Source: Candidatus Thermoflexus japonica (lineage in GTDB: Bacteria > Chloroflexota > Anaerolineae > Thermoflexales > Thermoflexaceae). Taken from it: a DNA stretch of 64,000 nt. Shown piece after piece: positions 52,501-60,203 of the stretch. How positions within the stretch are numbered: position 1 is the first letter of the stretch; each line of letters starts with the position of its first letter. Under the pieces are notes generated by a model. That model saw nothing but the letters and a program-made list of their open reading frames with translations. It had not been told where the DNA came from and did not search any database. Location of the stretch: positions 1 to 64,000 of the forward strand of contig BEHY01000003.1 in the NCBI GenBank assembly GCA_002898735.1. Reading direction: 5' to 3'. The translations under genes and the position numbers were made by a program.

Positions 52501-53626
52501 TCAGGAACTGCGCGTCTGTGCTCCGGTTGGACCCGCTGGTATACCAGACATAAACGGCGTAGACGCCGTCCTGCGGCGGCACCAGCGTCCAGACCGCCTG
52601 GGCTGTCCCTGCGCCCAGCGCGGTCAGCGCGGTGCGATAGGTTCCGCCGTTATAACCGGGGAGGGTTCCGGGGGACCAGGCCCCCTGTTCCTGGTAGACC
52701 TGCGGGTTGTCGTTGTCGGCGATCCCTTCCCAGGGGTTCATATCCCGCTCCCGAACGGGCCAGACATCCGCCCCCGCGTTGAAGAGATACTGGATCAGGA
52801 ACTGGTTGACGGTCTCCGCGTTGTTCAGATCTTCCACCAGCCCGTTGGTGTTCCCCCGCTGAGTCAACCAGCGGCCGCCGGGCGCATACCAGTACCAGCC
52901 GTGGCCCGCGCTCAGATAAACCGCCTTCCCGCTCAGAAACCCCTGGGCCTGGGGGCGGCTGTAAGCGGGAGGCTGGCCGGCAGCGCCCATGGGGGCGAGC
53001 GGTTCCCCACTCGCCCGGGCAAGCTCCGTGGGCTTGTTGACCGGAGGAGGCTCCCGGAGGAACCAGGAGAGCGCGTAGAACCGCCCGTCCTCCGAATTGC
53101 GGGCCATCAACTGCACGCTCTGCACCCCGAAGGGCTCCAGATGCCGCAGGAAGAGATAGGCCGCCTGATCGATGGTCCAGGGGTTGAGCGCCGGCTCTCC
53201 TCCACCGGTCCGCTCCAGATAAGAGGCGGGCAGCTCCAGATAGAGCGTGAGCACCCGGCCGGACCACTGGAAACTGGCCACCCGGGCTCCGGAGGGCAGC
53301 GGGGACCACAATCCGGCCGCCCGTTCCTCGGGCGTCGGTCCGGCCACCAGCGTCTGGAGGCGGAGGGAGACCCGGTCGGTGATGGTGGCCGCCGCCTGGG
53401 GGAAAAGGCGAGGGACGCAACGGACCCGGCTATCGAGGGGATCGATGTAAAAGCAAACGGAGGAGCTCTCCTGCTGGGGGCGAGCCACCGCCGCCATGCC
53501 TCGCCACGCCAGCCCCAGCCCCAGGAGGGCCAGGAGGCCAGCCCCCAGCGCCAGCGAGAGCAGGGTTCTCCGCCCGTATCGGGAAAGCCCCAGGGTCGAC
53601 CTCGATCGCTTTCCGGAGATCTTCAT
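49592..53626 (-). CDS. Multidomain N-acetylmuramoyl-L-alanine amidase (GerMN, Amidase_3, FN3, Ig-like, CBM-like)
   Basis: From ATG 53626 the protein has 1344 residues. Order: membrane/signal helix (LLSLALGAGLLALLGLGLAW); GerMN-like domain (RVSLRLQTLVAGPTPEERAAGLWSPLPSG); Amidase_3 split in two. The zinc residues are H in YLSAGHGW and E in GLVEDLNN, then after an inserted golvesin-like module, H in SFHTNAYNG and E in LLEAAFHDN. Then come an FN3 domain (APVARQTGPGQVTLSW), a GATase-like region (PRLLIVDGFDRLDAAM), Ig-like modules, the internal motif STLYLPLILRG, a Pro spacer and a CBM-like end (LRNGGFEADLAGTWEI). It cuts the peptide from peptidoglycan, probably in cell separation. Frames extend upstream of 53626 but without a start signal. 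Confidence 0.87.
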   Translation of the reverse strand: MKISGKRSRSTLGLSRYGRRTLLSLALGAGLLALLGLGLAWRGMAAVARPQQESSSVCFYIDPLDSRVRCVPRLFPQAAATITDRVSLRLQTLVAGPTPEERAAGLWSPLPSGARVASFQWSGRVLTLYLELPASYLERTGGGEPALNPWTIDQAAYLFLRHLEPFGVQSVQLMARNSEDGRFYALSWFLREPPPVNKPTELARASGEPLAPMGAAGQPPAYSRPQAQGFLSGKAVYLSAGHGWYWYAPGGRWLTQRGNTNGLVEDLNNAETVNQFLIQYLFNAGADVWPVRERDMNPWEGIADNDNPQVYQEQGAWSPGTLPGYNGGTYRTALTALGAGTAQAVWTLVPPQDGVYAVYVWYTSGSNRSTDAQFLIEHAGGRSEVRINQQGHGYTWRYLGSFPFRGGQPARVILTNRTDRPENLNRVVVADAVRIGGGMGTVNGDGPPPSPGPSGRPRWEEAARYWAKYQGAPPSVYDPFQCSTYSSCGDWIDDVTARPRYVEWEREPFDDPVYFSFHTNAYNGTLRGTESYVYDNSDPNYRRTPGSLELQDAIHTQVIQDIRAGWDPNWIDRGKKQANLGELRLLSTMPGVLLEAAFHDNPQDAAALKDPRFAMLVARAIYKGIVRYYAQRDGRSPVFLPEPPQAPVARQTGPGQVTLSWQPSPSDGGVLLGHPATAYKVYTSTDGFAWSDGVVVNGTSYTLSGLPEGTTLFFRVTGLNAGGESFPTPVVGVRVGPWGAPRLLIVDGFDRLDAAMRPTENLGGSLGVVTRMPIARMNGFDALAGVGRALALPWDGATDEAVSGGSIGLEGYPVVLWLLGEEGFSEPTLDDGARARLRNFLANGGRLILSGSNVGQDLSQRDPGFLADALRAGFAADDAGTRTVRPVSGGLLDGIGDLTLDDGTMGSHRVTTPDVLVPGREAQALMQYPDGRAAATFYGAPCPQVAVFGFPLESAWPMAARAALLARLLDAMTRCGAPPETTITAPAPNALLNQIPVIAGTASPSDITGVQVALQRTVDQQWWTGTGWGAGPVWFTATGRLSWSWTSPSDLADGTYGVLARAVRGATVDPTPAAVTFTLDRTPPGVPTLITPTVTTTYTPPIRFEWAPTGSEPPAGYVLIINSARFTTTATTFLANLVPGEYQWTVAAFDAAGNLSGTPPPVRFYVGPGARGSTLYLPLILRGTEATPPPPPACEERLRNGGFEADLAGTWEILNPSAPIARVQSPVYEGQWAVRLGDLQAATASYATLWQRVNLDGARATLTLWRLPQVRESGDRFYIGFRNARNEWVPLLVDQANTGTWGLVSLDLTPYVGQIITLTIGVYNNGSGLGSAAVVDGVHLEVCR

Positions 53627-53748
53627 GGCCCGTGGTCGCTCCAGATCAGAGGCGAGGCTAAGATTGGGCATTGGATGGTTCTTAATGAATGTAGTCGAAA
53701 GGGAGGAGAAAAGCAAACGGGGAGGAACGGTGGCGGCGGGTTTCCCCA

Positions 53749-53787
53749 GGGGTTGGGCGGTGCGCCTTCGGCCTCCCGCCCAACCCC
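53749..53787. terminator. Strong hairpin between FBPA and the amidase gene
   Basis: A perfect 12-bp stem (53749-53760 with 53776-53787) encloses a ttcg-containing loop. It lies about 130 bp past the FBPA stop and upstream of the amidase start. The rest of 53627-53919 shows no gene. Confidence 0.6.
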
Positions 53788-53919
53788 CAGTTCGGATCTG
53801 CGCGGTTGAGCTCAAAGGGAGGTTCGCTCCCCTCCATGTGGCCCGGAAGGCGGCGGGGAGCGGGGGGAGAGAGGGCATCCGCGCGGGCAGCCCCCCGGCC
53901 CACCCCGGCTCGTCGCGAT

Positions 53920-55071
53920 TTAATCCGCCTCGGCCGCGCTGCCATTCCCGCCCGCGATGGCCGGCTGGGGCTCCGGCAGGGGCTCCCAGCGGCCGGCCAG
54001 GCGCTCGGCCACCTCGGGCAGCGTGGTGTATTCCATCTCCTCCATCGGCAGGCGATGGGGCTCGAAAGGCCCGTGTCGTCGGAAATGATCCGCGATCACG
54101 TTGCACAACCGCCGCGCCTCATCGAAGGCCGGATCGTCGAACATATCCCGTGGTCCGATCAGCCGCCCGTCGGCCAGCTGAAAGCCCAGGGCCACCACCC
54201 GCGGCGGGCCGTCGAAGCGGGTGCACTTGGCGTATTGCAGAGGCACCGGCATCAGCGGCCCGTAATGGGAGCCCCGCATCCAGCCCTCCACGATGTGCGG
54301 CATGGTGAAGGGCTCCAGGATCTCCCCCACGGCCGGGAAGATCCCCTGGGCCCGCACGATGCACACCGGGTCATCCTTCCCCACGTAATGCCCGGCGATC
54401 AGAGAGAGGCGCTCGGTGGAAGAGACTGCCGCGATCTCCCCCTTCTTGGTGTAAACGGCCTTGATCATGTAGCGGCCCGGGGCCCCGATGAAGACCAGGA
54501 GATCATACATCTCCTCGGGGCAGTTGAAGAAAATCCGCTTGTGACCCTTGACATCGTGGACCTCGAAGCGGAAACCATCGTGCATGGCGGGGGAGATCAC
54601 CAGGCCAGCCGTGTTAAAGGGGTCAGCGAACATACGGAACAGGGGCAGGTTCCATGCGCCGGCCGAGGTCTTGTCGGCCATGAAGACGATGATGGGCTCC
54701 GAGGGACGCTCGACGAAGGACATCTCCGCCACCCCCGGCCCCATCCCCCGCACGTTCCCCGAGAAGGCGTCGGCGATGAGGTCCTGCCCGGCCCCGTAGA
54801 GCTTCATCTCCTTCGCCTTGACCGTGCACCGTTCGAAGGTCTCCCAGGCCAGGCCGTGGACGATGGGGCTGTCGACGCCATGGCGATGGGTCATGATGAG
54901 CTGCAGGTCGTCGCCGCACCAGGTCACATAGTAATCGATGATCACACCCCGGCGCTGGGCTTCCTCCAGATGCTGACGGGCCAGGGCCACCAGATCCGTG
55001 TGGATCCCGGAGTGGCCCACCATGCCCCCAATATCGGCCTTGATCACGCTGATCGTGATCTCCTGGCTCAT
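53920..55071 (-). CDS. Fructose-1,6-bisphosphate aldolase/phosphatase (archaeal-type, class V)
   Basis: This 383-residue bifunctional enzyme makes fructose 6-phosphate from triose phosphates in gluconeogenesis. It is characteristic of archaea and deep-branching thermophilic bacteria. Family segments include ISVIKADIGGMVGHSGIHTDLV, YYVTWCGDDLQLIMTH, HGLAWETFERCTVKAKEMKLYGAGQDLIADAFSGNVRGMGPGVAEM, and VLGFQLADGRLIGP-like VVALGFQLADG. The Mg-binding Asp/His residues and the aldolase Lys/Tyr region (GAPGRYMIKAVYTKKGE) are present. A shared upstream element lies at 55108-55141. The C-terminal 15 residues are an Ala/Pro tail. Confidence 0.95.
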   Translation of the reverse strand: MSQEITISVIKADIGGMVGHSGIHTDLVALARQHLEEAQRRGVIIDYYVTWCGDDLQLIMTHRHGVDSPIVHGLAWETFERCTVKAKEMKLYGAGQDLIADAFSGNVRGMGPGVAEMSFVERPSEPIIVFMADKTSAGAWNLPLFRMFADPFNTAGLVISPAMHDGFRFEVHDVKGHKRIFFNCPEEMYDLLVFIGAPGRYMIKAVYTKKGEIAAVSSTERLSLIAGHYVGKDDPVCIVRAQGIFPAVGEILEPFTMPHIVEGWMRGSHYGPLMPVPLQYAKCTRFDGPPRVVALGFQLADGRLIGPRDMFDDPAFDEARRLCNVIADHFRRHGPFEPHRLPMEEMEYTTLPEVAERLAGRWEPLPEPQPAIAGGNGSAAEAD

Positions 55072-55107
55072 CGCGCACCCCCTATTCGAAATGTTCAGGA
55101 TCCCCGC

Positions 55108-55141
55108 CGTCAGGCCTGAATCCGAAAGGCGGAATGGCCCC
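55108..55141 (-). promoter_or_regulatory. Conserved upstream element (copy 1), before FBPA
   Basis: On the minus strand the element reads GGCC, then CGCCTTTCGGATTCAGGC, then CTGACG. Nearly the same string lies upstream of the SHMT-GcvT gene at 59228-59260. The last part could serve as a -35, with a weak -10 (tcgaat) downstream; the ATG is 37 bp away. Confidence 0.6.
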
Positions 55142-55221
55142 TTCCCCCGCCCGAGGCCGGGGGCTCCAGGAGAGGGAAGGAACCCATCGGGGACCGCAGG
55201 CCAGCGCCCGCGTCCCCGGAG

Positions 55222-56004
55222 CTATCGCCGCCGGTATCCCTTCTCCTGGAGCAGGGCGGCGGCCCATTCGGCGAAGGGAGGCTCCAGGGGCGGAACCGGA
55301 TCCTCCTCATAGCGGACCCGAAGATCGTAAGCCGCCCGTTCATAAACGGTTTGAAGCAGGCGCCCCAGATCCACCTCCGGCTCCTCGTCCCCAGGCAGGA
55401 GGGGAAGGCGAAAGGTGGGAATGGGATCGCGGACGGTGAACACATAAAGCAAAGCCCGGGGGCGCTGCTCCCAGCGGCTGATCAGGATCCGGTAATGCCC
55501 ATCCCGCCCGTCCCCCATCACCGGCATGGGCTCCCCCGCCCGCAGCAGATCGATCTCCACCAGATGCACCCGGCTGCCCAGCAGCAGCGTCCGCTTCTGC
55601 TCATAGAGCCGACGCGCCTCCCCCGGCCGTTTGTTGGTAGGCGAGAGGATCTCCACGACCGTAATGACCTCCCCCGTGCCGGCAGCCCGCACCTCCAGAT
55701 AGGTCTCCCGGAGGCTCTCCGGGAGGGGCACTTCCACCACGCGCGCCCCCCGGGCGGGGGAAGCCGGCCGACCGGTTTCGGGCATGGCCTCCGGCGTGAG
55801 GGTGACGGCGAGATCCGCCCGGATCGGCCATCCGGCCCCCTCCAGGGTGATCCGGTAGACGCGCTCCTCGATGGCCACGATGTAGCGCGGGCGCAGCCGC
55901 GGGGCCAGCTCATCCCGCAGGGCCGCGATCAGGCTGTTATGCACATCCGGCCACAGGGCCGGGTGTTCCAGATACGGATCCATCCCGGGAAACGGCGAGG
56001 GCAT
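55222..56004 (-). CDS. DUF4058 family protein
   Basis: The 260-residue protein matches DUF4058: MPSPFPGMDPYLEHPALWPDVHNSLIAALRDELAPRLRPRYIV at the start, then VVEVPLPESLRETYLEVR, VVEILSPTNKRPGEARRLYEQKR and VHLVEIDLLRAGEPM. The E-I-LSPxNK and EIDLLR blocks resemble the restriction endonuclease-like (Uma2/PD-(D/E)XK) fold, so a nuclease origin is possible but no activity is known. It starts 11 bp after the SHMT-GcvT stop and may be co-transcribed. DUF4058 genes are multi-copy in cyanobacteria, Planctomycetes and Chloroflexota. Confidence 0.85.
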   Translation of the reverse strand: MPSPFPGMDPYLEHPALWPDVHNSLIAALRDELAPRLRPRYIVAIEERVYRITLEGAGWPIRADLAVTLTPEAMPETGRPASPARGARVVEVPLPESLRETYLEVRAAGTGEVITVVEILSPTNKRPGEARRLYEQKRTLLLGSRVHLVEIDLLRAGEPMPVMGDGRDGHYRILISRWEQRPRALLYVFTVRDPIPTFRLPLLPGDEEPEVDLGRLLQTVYERAAYDLRVRYEEDPVPPLEPPFAEWAAALLQEKGYRRR

Positions 56005-56015
56005 CTCCGGCTCCT

Positions 56016-59000
56016 TCAGCGGCTCATGAAGCGGCTCACCACCTCGGCGGGGATCGGCACGGTCAGCCGATCGCCGACCTTCGGCCGCTCCGGCAGGCTT
56101 CCGCTTCCCACCACGATCCCGATGGGCGTCCCCTCCGCCTGATGGCTCCGCTCGATCCAGGCCATGCCGGTGAGGAGCCCCTCCGTGTCCATCGCACAGC
56201 TGGTGACGTAGCCGATCACCCGTCCCCGGCGATCCACCACCGCGTCCCCCAGTTTGGGCAGCCGCACCCCTTTCTCGACGATCCGGAAGCGAACGATTTC
56301 CATTGTTCGCTTCGCCTCGCGGGCCATGTAAGCCTTCCGCCCGATGAAGAACGGCTTGTAGAGCTTCACGAAGGAGGCGAAGCCGGCGTCGCCCGGGGTG
56401 AGATCGAAGGGTCCGGCCAGCTCGTGACCATAAAGCGGAAGCCCCGCCTCGGTGCGAGTGCTGTCCCGCGCGCCGAGGCCGCACGGCTTGAGGCCGAAGG
56501 GCTTCCCGGCGTCCAGCAACAGCTCGAACAGCGCGGGTGCCCGATCCGGGTGAACGAAGAGCTCGTAACCGATGCGCTCGCCGGTGTAACCGGTGCGGGA
56601 GATGATCAGGTCGAAGCCCCGGATCTCCGCGCGCATCACCTGACCCCGCTGAAGGGCGGCCAGCTGATCCCTGACCGAACCATCCGCCAGGCTCTGAAGG
56701 ATCTTCAACGCCTGAGGGCCCTGCAAAGCGAGGTCGACCCGGCAATCGTCCCCCCAGCGGCGATCCCGCAGATCCCGCAGGACCACCTCATCGGTGAGCA
56801 TCGCCCACGGGCGATCCCGGTCGATCTGGACCTCGCCCCGGGCCACCGCGTTCAGCCAGGCCCAGTCCCGGTCGTTGTTGGCCGCGTTGACCACCAGCAT
56901 GTAGCGGTCCGGCGCCAGGGCGTAGATGATCAGGTCGTCCAGCACATGCCCGTCGGGATCCAGGAGATACGTATACTGGGATTCCCCGACCCGAAGGGCC
57001 ATCACGTCGTTGGTGGTCACTCGTTCCAGGAACGCGCGGGCGCCGGGCCCGCTGATCTCCAGGACACCCATGTGGGAGACGTCGAAGAGGCCGGCGGCGG
57101 TGCGCACCGCCCGGTGTTCCTCGCTCACGCTGGTATACCAGACCGGCATCTCCCAGCCGGCGAAGGGGATCATCTTCGCCCCCAGCTCCCGGTGCAGCTC
57201 ATAGAGAGACGTCCGCTGGAGGGGCGCGCCTTCCGGCTCCGAATAGGAGAAAACCGGCAACGAGGGCAGGCGGTCCCGGTACGCCTGGTCCACCGCCCGA
57301 TAGCCGACGAAGAAGGGCTTGTGGGGCGCCACGGCGGCCGGATCGGCCAGATCCTTCGGGAAGCGCGCCTGCGAGCGCGCCGAGGCCGCCCGCGGATCCT
57401 CCGCGGGGAGCTCCCGCACCCGCAACGGGCCGGGGAGCTTCGCCCAGATGTCCTCATCGAACCGCACGTAACCATCCGAGAGATCCCGCAGCCACGCGGC
57501 GACCCGCCCCGCCCGCTCCTCAGGGATCACCAGCCGGAAGGCGTCCGGGCCGTCCCGGATCACATAGGCCGGGCTCATGATCCGGCCGTCCGCTTCCAGC
57601 ACGAACGTGGGCGCCCCCTCGCCGATCTTCAGGCCCACCGCCCGCTGTGTTAGAGCGGCGTCCAGGAACTCCGCGGCCCGATCCCCCCGGATCTCCAGCA
57701 CGGCCTTCCCCTCCGCCGCGGGGAGGCGATCGGTGATGAACCAGTAGTGGGGATAGCCGCTCTTCGGCAGGTCCACATCGACGCCCGCCCGGGCGGCCAG
57801 CTCCGCCACCCGGAGTTTCGCCTCCTCCAGGACGTCGAACTCCACCTTGGTCCGGTAGACCAGGTCGCGGCCCACATAGTAGCGGTGCGGCTTGCAGGCC
57901 CACAGCACATCGGCGATGATGTCCGCCAGGACCTCCACTTCCGGCTCCCGGAACCCGCGCTGGGTGATCCATGGGGTTCCCAGGCGGATCCCGCTGGCAG
58001 CCCCGGCGCCCGTGTCCCCAGGGATCGTGTTGCGGTTCACCACGATCCCCGCCAGGTCCAGCACCCGGGCGGCCGGATCGCCCATGAGGGGCGTTCCATC
58101 CGGGCCGCGCACCGACTTGCAGTCCACCAGGAGCAGGTGGGTGTTAGTGCCCCCATACGGGATCCGCAGGCCACGCTCGGCCAGGCGCCGGGCCATGGCC
58201 TGGGCGTTGCGCACGATCTGATGCTGCAGCTCGCGGAACGCCTCCGTGCGGGCCAGCTTGAAGGCCACCGCCAGGGCCGCGAAGACGTTCACGTGCGGCC
58301 CCCCCTGTTCGCCGGGGAACACCGCCCGGTCGATCTTCTTCGCCAGGTCGGGATCTGTGGTGAGGATACAGGCCCCGCGCGGGCCCATGATGGTTTTGTG
58401 GGTGGTGAAGGTAACGACATGGGCGTAGCCCAGGGGGTTGGGGTAAGCGCCCGCGATGACCATCCCGGCGGTGTGGGCAATGTCGGCCAGGAGATAGGCT
58501 CCCACCTCATCCGCGATCTCCCGGAAACGCTTCCAGTCGGGCGCCCACGGATACGAGGTGTAGCCGGCGATGATCATCTTCGGCCGGTGCTGCCGGGCGA
58601 GCTCGCGGATCTGGTCATAATCCAGGAGCTCCGTCCGGGGATCCACCGTATACCAGACGATGCGATAGTGCTTGCCCGAGCGGTTGACCGGCGAGCCGTG
58701 GGTGAGGTGGCCGCCGTGGACCAGGGACATGCCCATCACCGTGTCGCCGGGCTGAAGCAGCGCCTCGTAGACCGCGTTGTTGGCCGGAGCGCCCGAGAGG
58801 GGCTGGACGTTGACGAAGATGCGCTCGGGGGGGATCTCCGGGGTGGCGAAGGCCTCGGCACAGCGGCGCCGGGCCAGGGCCTCCACGATGTCCGCGTATT
58901 CCACCCCCTTGTAATACCGCTGATCGCTGTATCGCCGGTAGAACCCCAGCTGGTCCTCATAATCCAGCAGCTCGGCTTCCGTCTGGGTTCGGGTGCGTTC

Positions 59001-59189
59001 GTGGGGGTAGCCTTCGGCGTAGATGTTCTGGAACACGGAGCCCAGCGCTTCGCGGACGGCCGCCGGGGCATAGGATTCCGAGGGGATAAGGATCAGCTTG
59101 CGGATCTGACGTTCGTGCTCGTAGCGGATCAGGGCGGCCACGTCCGGATCCACTTCCGCCAGCGAACCCCGAAACAGGAAATCGTGCAT
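56016..59189 (-). CDS. Fused serine hydroxymethyltransferase and glycine cleavage T-protein
   Basis: One 1057-residue chain. Residues 1-435 are SHMT (GlyA-like), with the PLP lysine K265 in TFTTHKTIMGPRGA and QPLSGAPANNAVYEALL before it. Residues about 440-640 are a linker holding a half GcvT-like unit (AVLEIRGDRAAEFLDAAL...LEADGRIMSPAYVIRDGPDAFRLVI). Residues 655-1050 are aminomethyltransferase (GcvT): LQRTSLYELHRELGAKMIPFAGWEMPVWYTS, HVLDDLIIYAL with the catalytic Asp, and FVGRKAY-like FFIGRKAYMAREA. Joining the glycine-forming and methylene-THF-forming steps may channel one-carbon units between serine and glycine. gcvP and gcvH are not nearby. GAGGAGAGG precedes ATG 59189. Confidence 0.9.
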   Translation of the reverse strand: MHDFLFRGSLAEVDPDVAALIRYEHERQIRKLILIPSESYAPAAVREALGSVFQNIYAEGYPHERTRTQTEAELLDYEDQLGFYRRYSDQRYYKGVEYADIVEALARRRCAEAFATPEIPPERIFVNVQPLSGAPANNAVYEALLQPGDTVMGMSLVHGGHLTHGSPVNRSGKHYRIVWYTVDPRTELLDYDQIRELARQHRPKMIIAGYTSYPWAPDWKRFREIADEVGAYLLADIAHTAGMVIAGAYPNPLGYAHVVTFTTHKTIMGPRGACILTTDPDLAKKIDRAVFPGEQGGPHVNVFAALAVAFKLARTEAFRELQHQIVRNAQAMARRLAERGLRIPYGGTNTHLLLVDCKSVRGPDGTPLMGDPAARVLDLAGIVVNRNTIPGDTGAGAASGIRLGTPWITQRGFREPEVEVLADIIADVLWACKPHRYYVGRDLVYRTKVEFDVLEEAKLRVAELAARAGVDVDLPKSGYPHYWFITDRLPAAEGKAVLEIRGDRAAEFLDAALTQRAVGLKIGEGAPTFVLEADGRIMSPAYVIRDGPDAFRLVIPEERAGRVAAWLRDLSDGYVRFDEDIWAKLPGPLRVRELPAEDPRAASARSQARFPKDLADPAAVAPHKPFFVGYRAVDQAYRDRLPSLPVFSYSEPEGAPLQRTSLYELHRELGAKMIPFAGWEMPVWYTSVSEEHRAVRTAAGLFDVSHMGVLEISGPGARAFLERVTTNDVMALRVGESQYTYLLDPDGHVLDDLIIYALAPDRYMLVVNAANNDRDWAWLNAVARGEVQIDRDRPWAMLTDEVVLRDLRDRRWGDDCRVDLALQGPQALKILQSLADGSVRDQLAALQRGQVMRAEIRGFDLIISRTGYTGERIGYELFVHPDRAPALFELLLDAGKPFGLKPCGLGARDSTRTEAGLPLYGHELAGPFDLTPGDAGFASFVKLYKPFFIGRKAYMAREAKRTMEIVRFRIVEKGVRLPKLGDAVVDRRGRVIGYVTSCAMDTEGLLTGMAWIERSHQAEGTPIGIVVGSGSLPERPKVGDRLTVPIPAEVVSRFMSR

Positions 59190-59204
59190 GGGCCTCTCCT
59201 CACC

Positions 59205-59233
59205 ATAGAACGGATATCGCCTTACACCGTCAA
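59205..59233 (-). promoter_or_regulatory. Probable promoter of the SHMT-GcvT gene
   Basis: On the minus strand TTGACG (59233-59228) and TTCTAT (59210-59205) are 17 bp apart. The leader would be only about 10 nt, just enough for GAGGAGAGG. Confidence 0.55.
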
Positions 59234-59260
59234 GCCCGAATCCGGAAGGCGAAAGGCCCC
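59228..59260 (-). promoter_or_regulatory. Conserved upstream element (copy 2), before SHMT-GcvT
   Basis: On the minus strand the element reads GGCC, then TTTCGCCTTCCGGATTCGGG, then CTTGACG. It matches copy 1 at 55108-55141 with a few substitutions and one indel, and overlaps the -35 box. Confidence 0.65.
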
Positions 59261-59618
59261 CTCCGTCCTGGACTCCCTCCGGATCGCCCTCCGGGCCACG
59301 GAAGCCCGGCCGGATGCCTCAACGCCCCGGTGGATAACCTGCGGCATAACGCGCTGGCCGCGAAATGCGGAGCGGAGAGCGGGGCTTTCGCCTCTATCTT
59401 ACGGAGGAGCAATGGGGACGTCAAGGTCACCGCGGGTTTCGCAAACCGGCGCGGCGGCCTCCAGCGACCCGCCAGGCCCTCCAGGCTCCTCCGGAAAAAT
59501 CCAGCGAAGGGCCACCGCGATCCAGAAGGCTGGAGAGGAGAGATACCGGAAAAGACCGCCTATATGTGACAAAAATAACAATATAGTGCGATTAAGAACA
59601 AGAGTTTGGCGAAAAAGC
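59261..59618. other. Intergenic region without recognised gene
   Basis: About 360 bp lie between the SHMT-GcvT promoter and the promoter at 59619. Short ORFs in several frames overlap and none has a ribosome-binding site or family resemblance. The last 70 bp are AT-rich, as expected upstream of a strong promoter. Confidence 0.5.
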
Positions 59619-59646
59619 TTGACATGGACAGGGGGGTTGTTATAAT
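59619..59646 (+). promoter_or_regulatory. Near-consensus sigma-70 promoter
   Basis: TTGACA (59619-59624) and TATAAT (59641-59646) are both perfect, spaced by 16 bp that include a run of six G. Upstream is AT-rich (acaaaaataacaatatagtg), like an UP element. The leader to ATG 59792 is about 140 nt. Confidence 0.9.
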
Positions 59647-59791
59647 GAAACTGGTTGTCGTTCCGTCCGCATGGACTTCCCGGCGGGCGTGGGGAGCGGG
59701 AATCCCTTTGAGAAGCCGGGCGAGGCGCTGTTGGGGTTCCCATTGACCTTTCCCATGGAAACCCATACCTGGAGGCATGGAGGGGCCTTCG

Positions 59792-60178
59792 ATGAAGCGG
59801 CCCTTACAGGTTGAGATCATCGCCTACGCGCCCACCGCCTTCTATCATTGCCTCCACTGCGAACTGGTCTGGCAGCAGGCCGGCGTCGGTCAGGCCCTGC
59901 ACGCGGAACAGCTGGCCTCCGGCCTGCCGGAGGATCTCCAGAGGGCGTATCAGGATCTTGCGGCCTGGATCGCCCGGCTGCTGGCGACTTACTGTGACCG
60001 GATCGCGGTGAAGGTGATCGACGCTGTCTCGGTGGAAGGCTGGTGGAAATCCCTTCGTTACGGCGCCCGCCGCTATCCGGCTGTGATCGTGGATGGTCAG
60101 GTGTTCACCGGCGGCGATTTCGCGGCGGCTGAGGCGGCCATCGCCCAGCGATTGGGAGTCCCCCAGGCGACAGCCTGA
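59792..60178 (+). CDS. Thioredoxin-fold-like small protein (DUF1462-like)
   Basis: The 128-residue protein begins with a strand and CLHC motif (VEIIAYAPTAFYHCLHCELVWQQAGVG), resembling a thioredoxin/glutaredoxin active site. It ends YPAVIVDGQVFTGGDFAAAEAAIAQRLG, with the cis-proline and final helix of that fold. It could be a redox carrier or a metal/thiol-binding protein. ATG 59792 is chosen because GGAGGGG lies 6 nt upstream; ATG 59777 lacks one. A near-consensus promoter and its own terminator make it a single-gene, probably highly expressed unit. Confidence 0.75.
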   Translation: MKRPLQVEIIAYAPTAFYHCLHCELVWQQAGVGQALHAEQLASGLPEDLQRAYQDLAAWIARLLATYCDRIAVKVIDAVSVEGWWKSLRYGARRYPAVIVDGQVFTGGDFAAAEAAIAQRLGVPQATA

Positions 60179-60203
60179 GATACGGGCTGTCGCCTGTTTG
60201 TTT
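60164..60203 (+). terminator. Intrinsic terminator overlapping the thioredoxin-like stop codon
   Basis: caggcgacagcc (60164-60175) pairs with ggctgtcgcctg (60185-60196), followed by tttgttt. The stop codon lies in the loop. Confidence 0.9.

Noticed and set aside
50564-53809. Rightward open frame of 1081 codons
   Set aside because: It lies opposite the amidase gene, is rich in Gly/Arg/Pro/His as expected for antisense in GC-rich DNA, and has no recognisable domain.
59190-59420. Glycine riboswitch upstream of SHMT-GcvT
   Set aside because: There is no tandem aptamer pattern, and the inferred promoter leaves a leader of about 10 nt.
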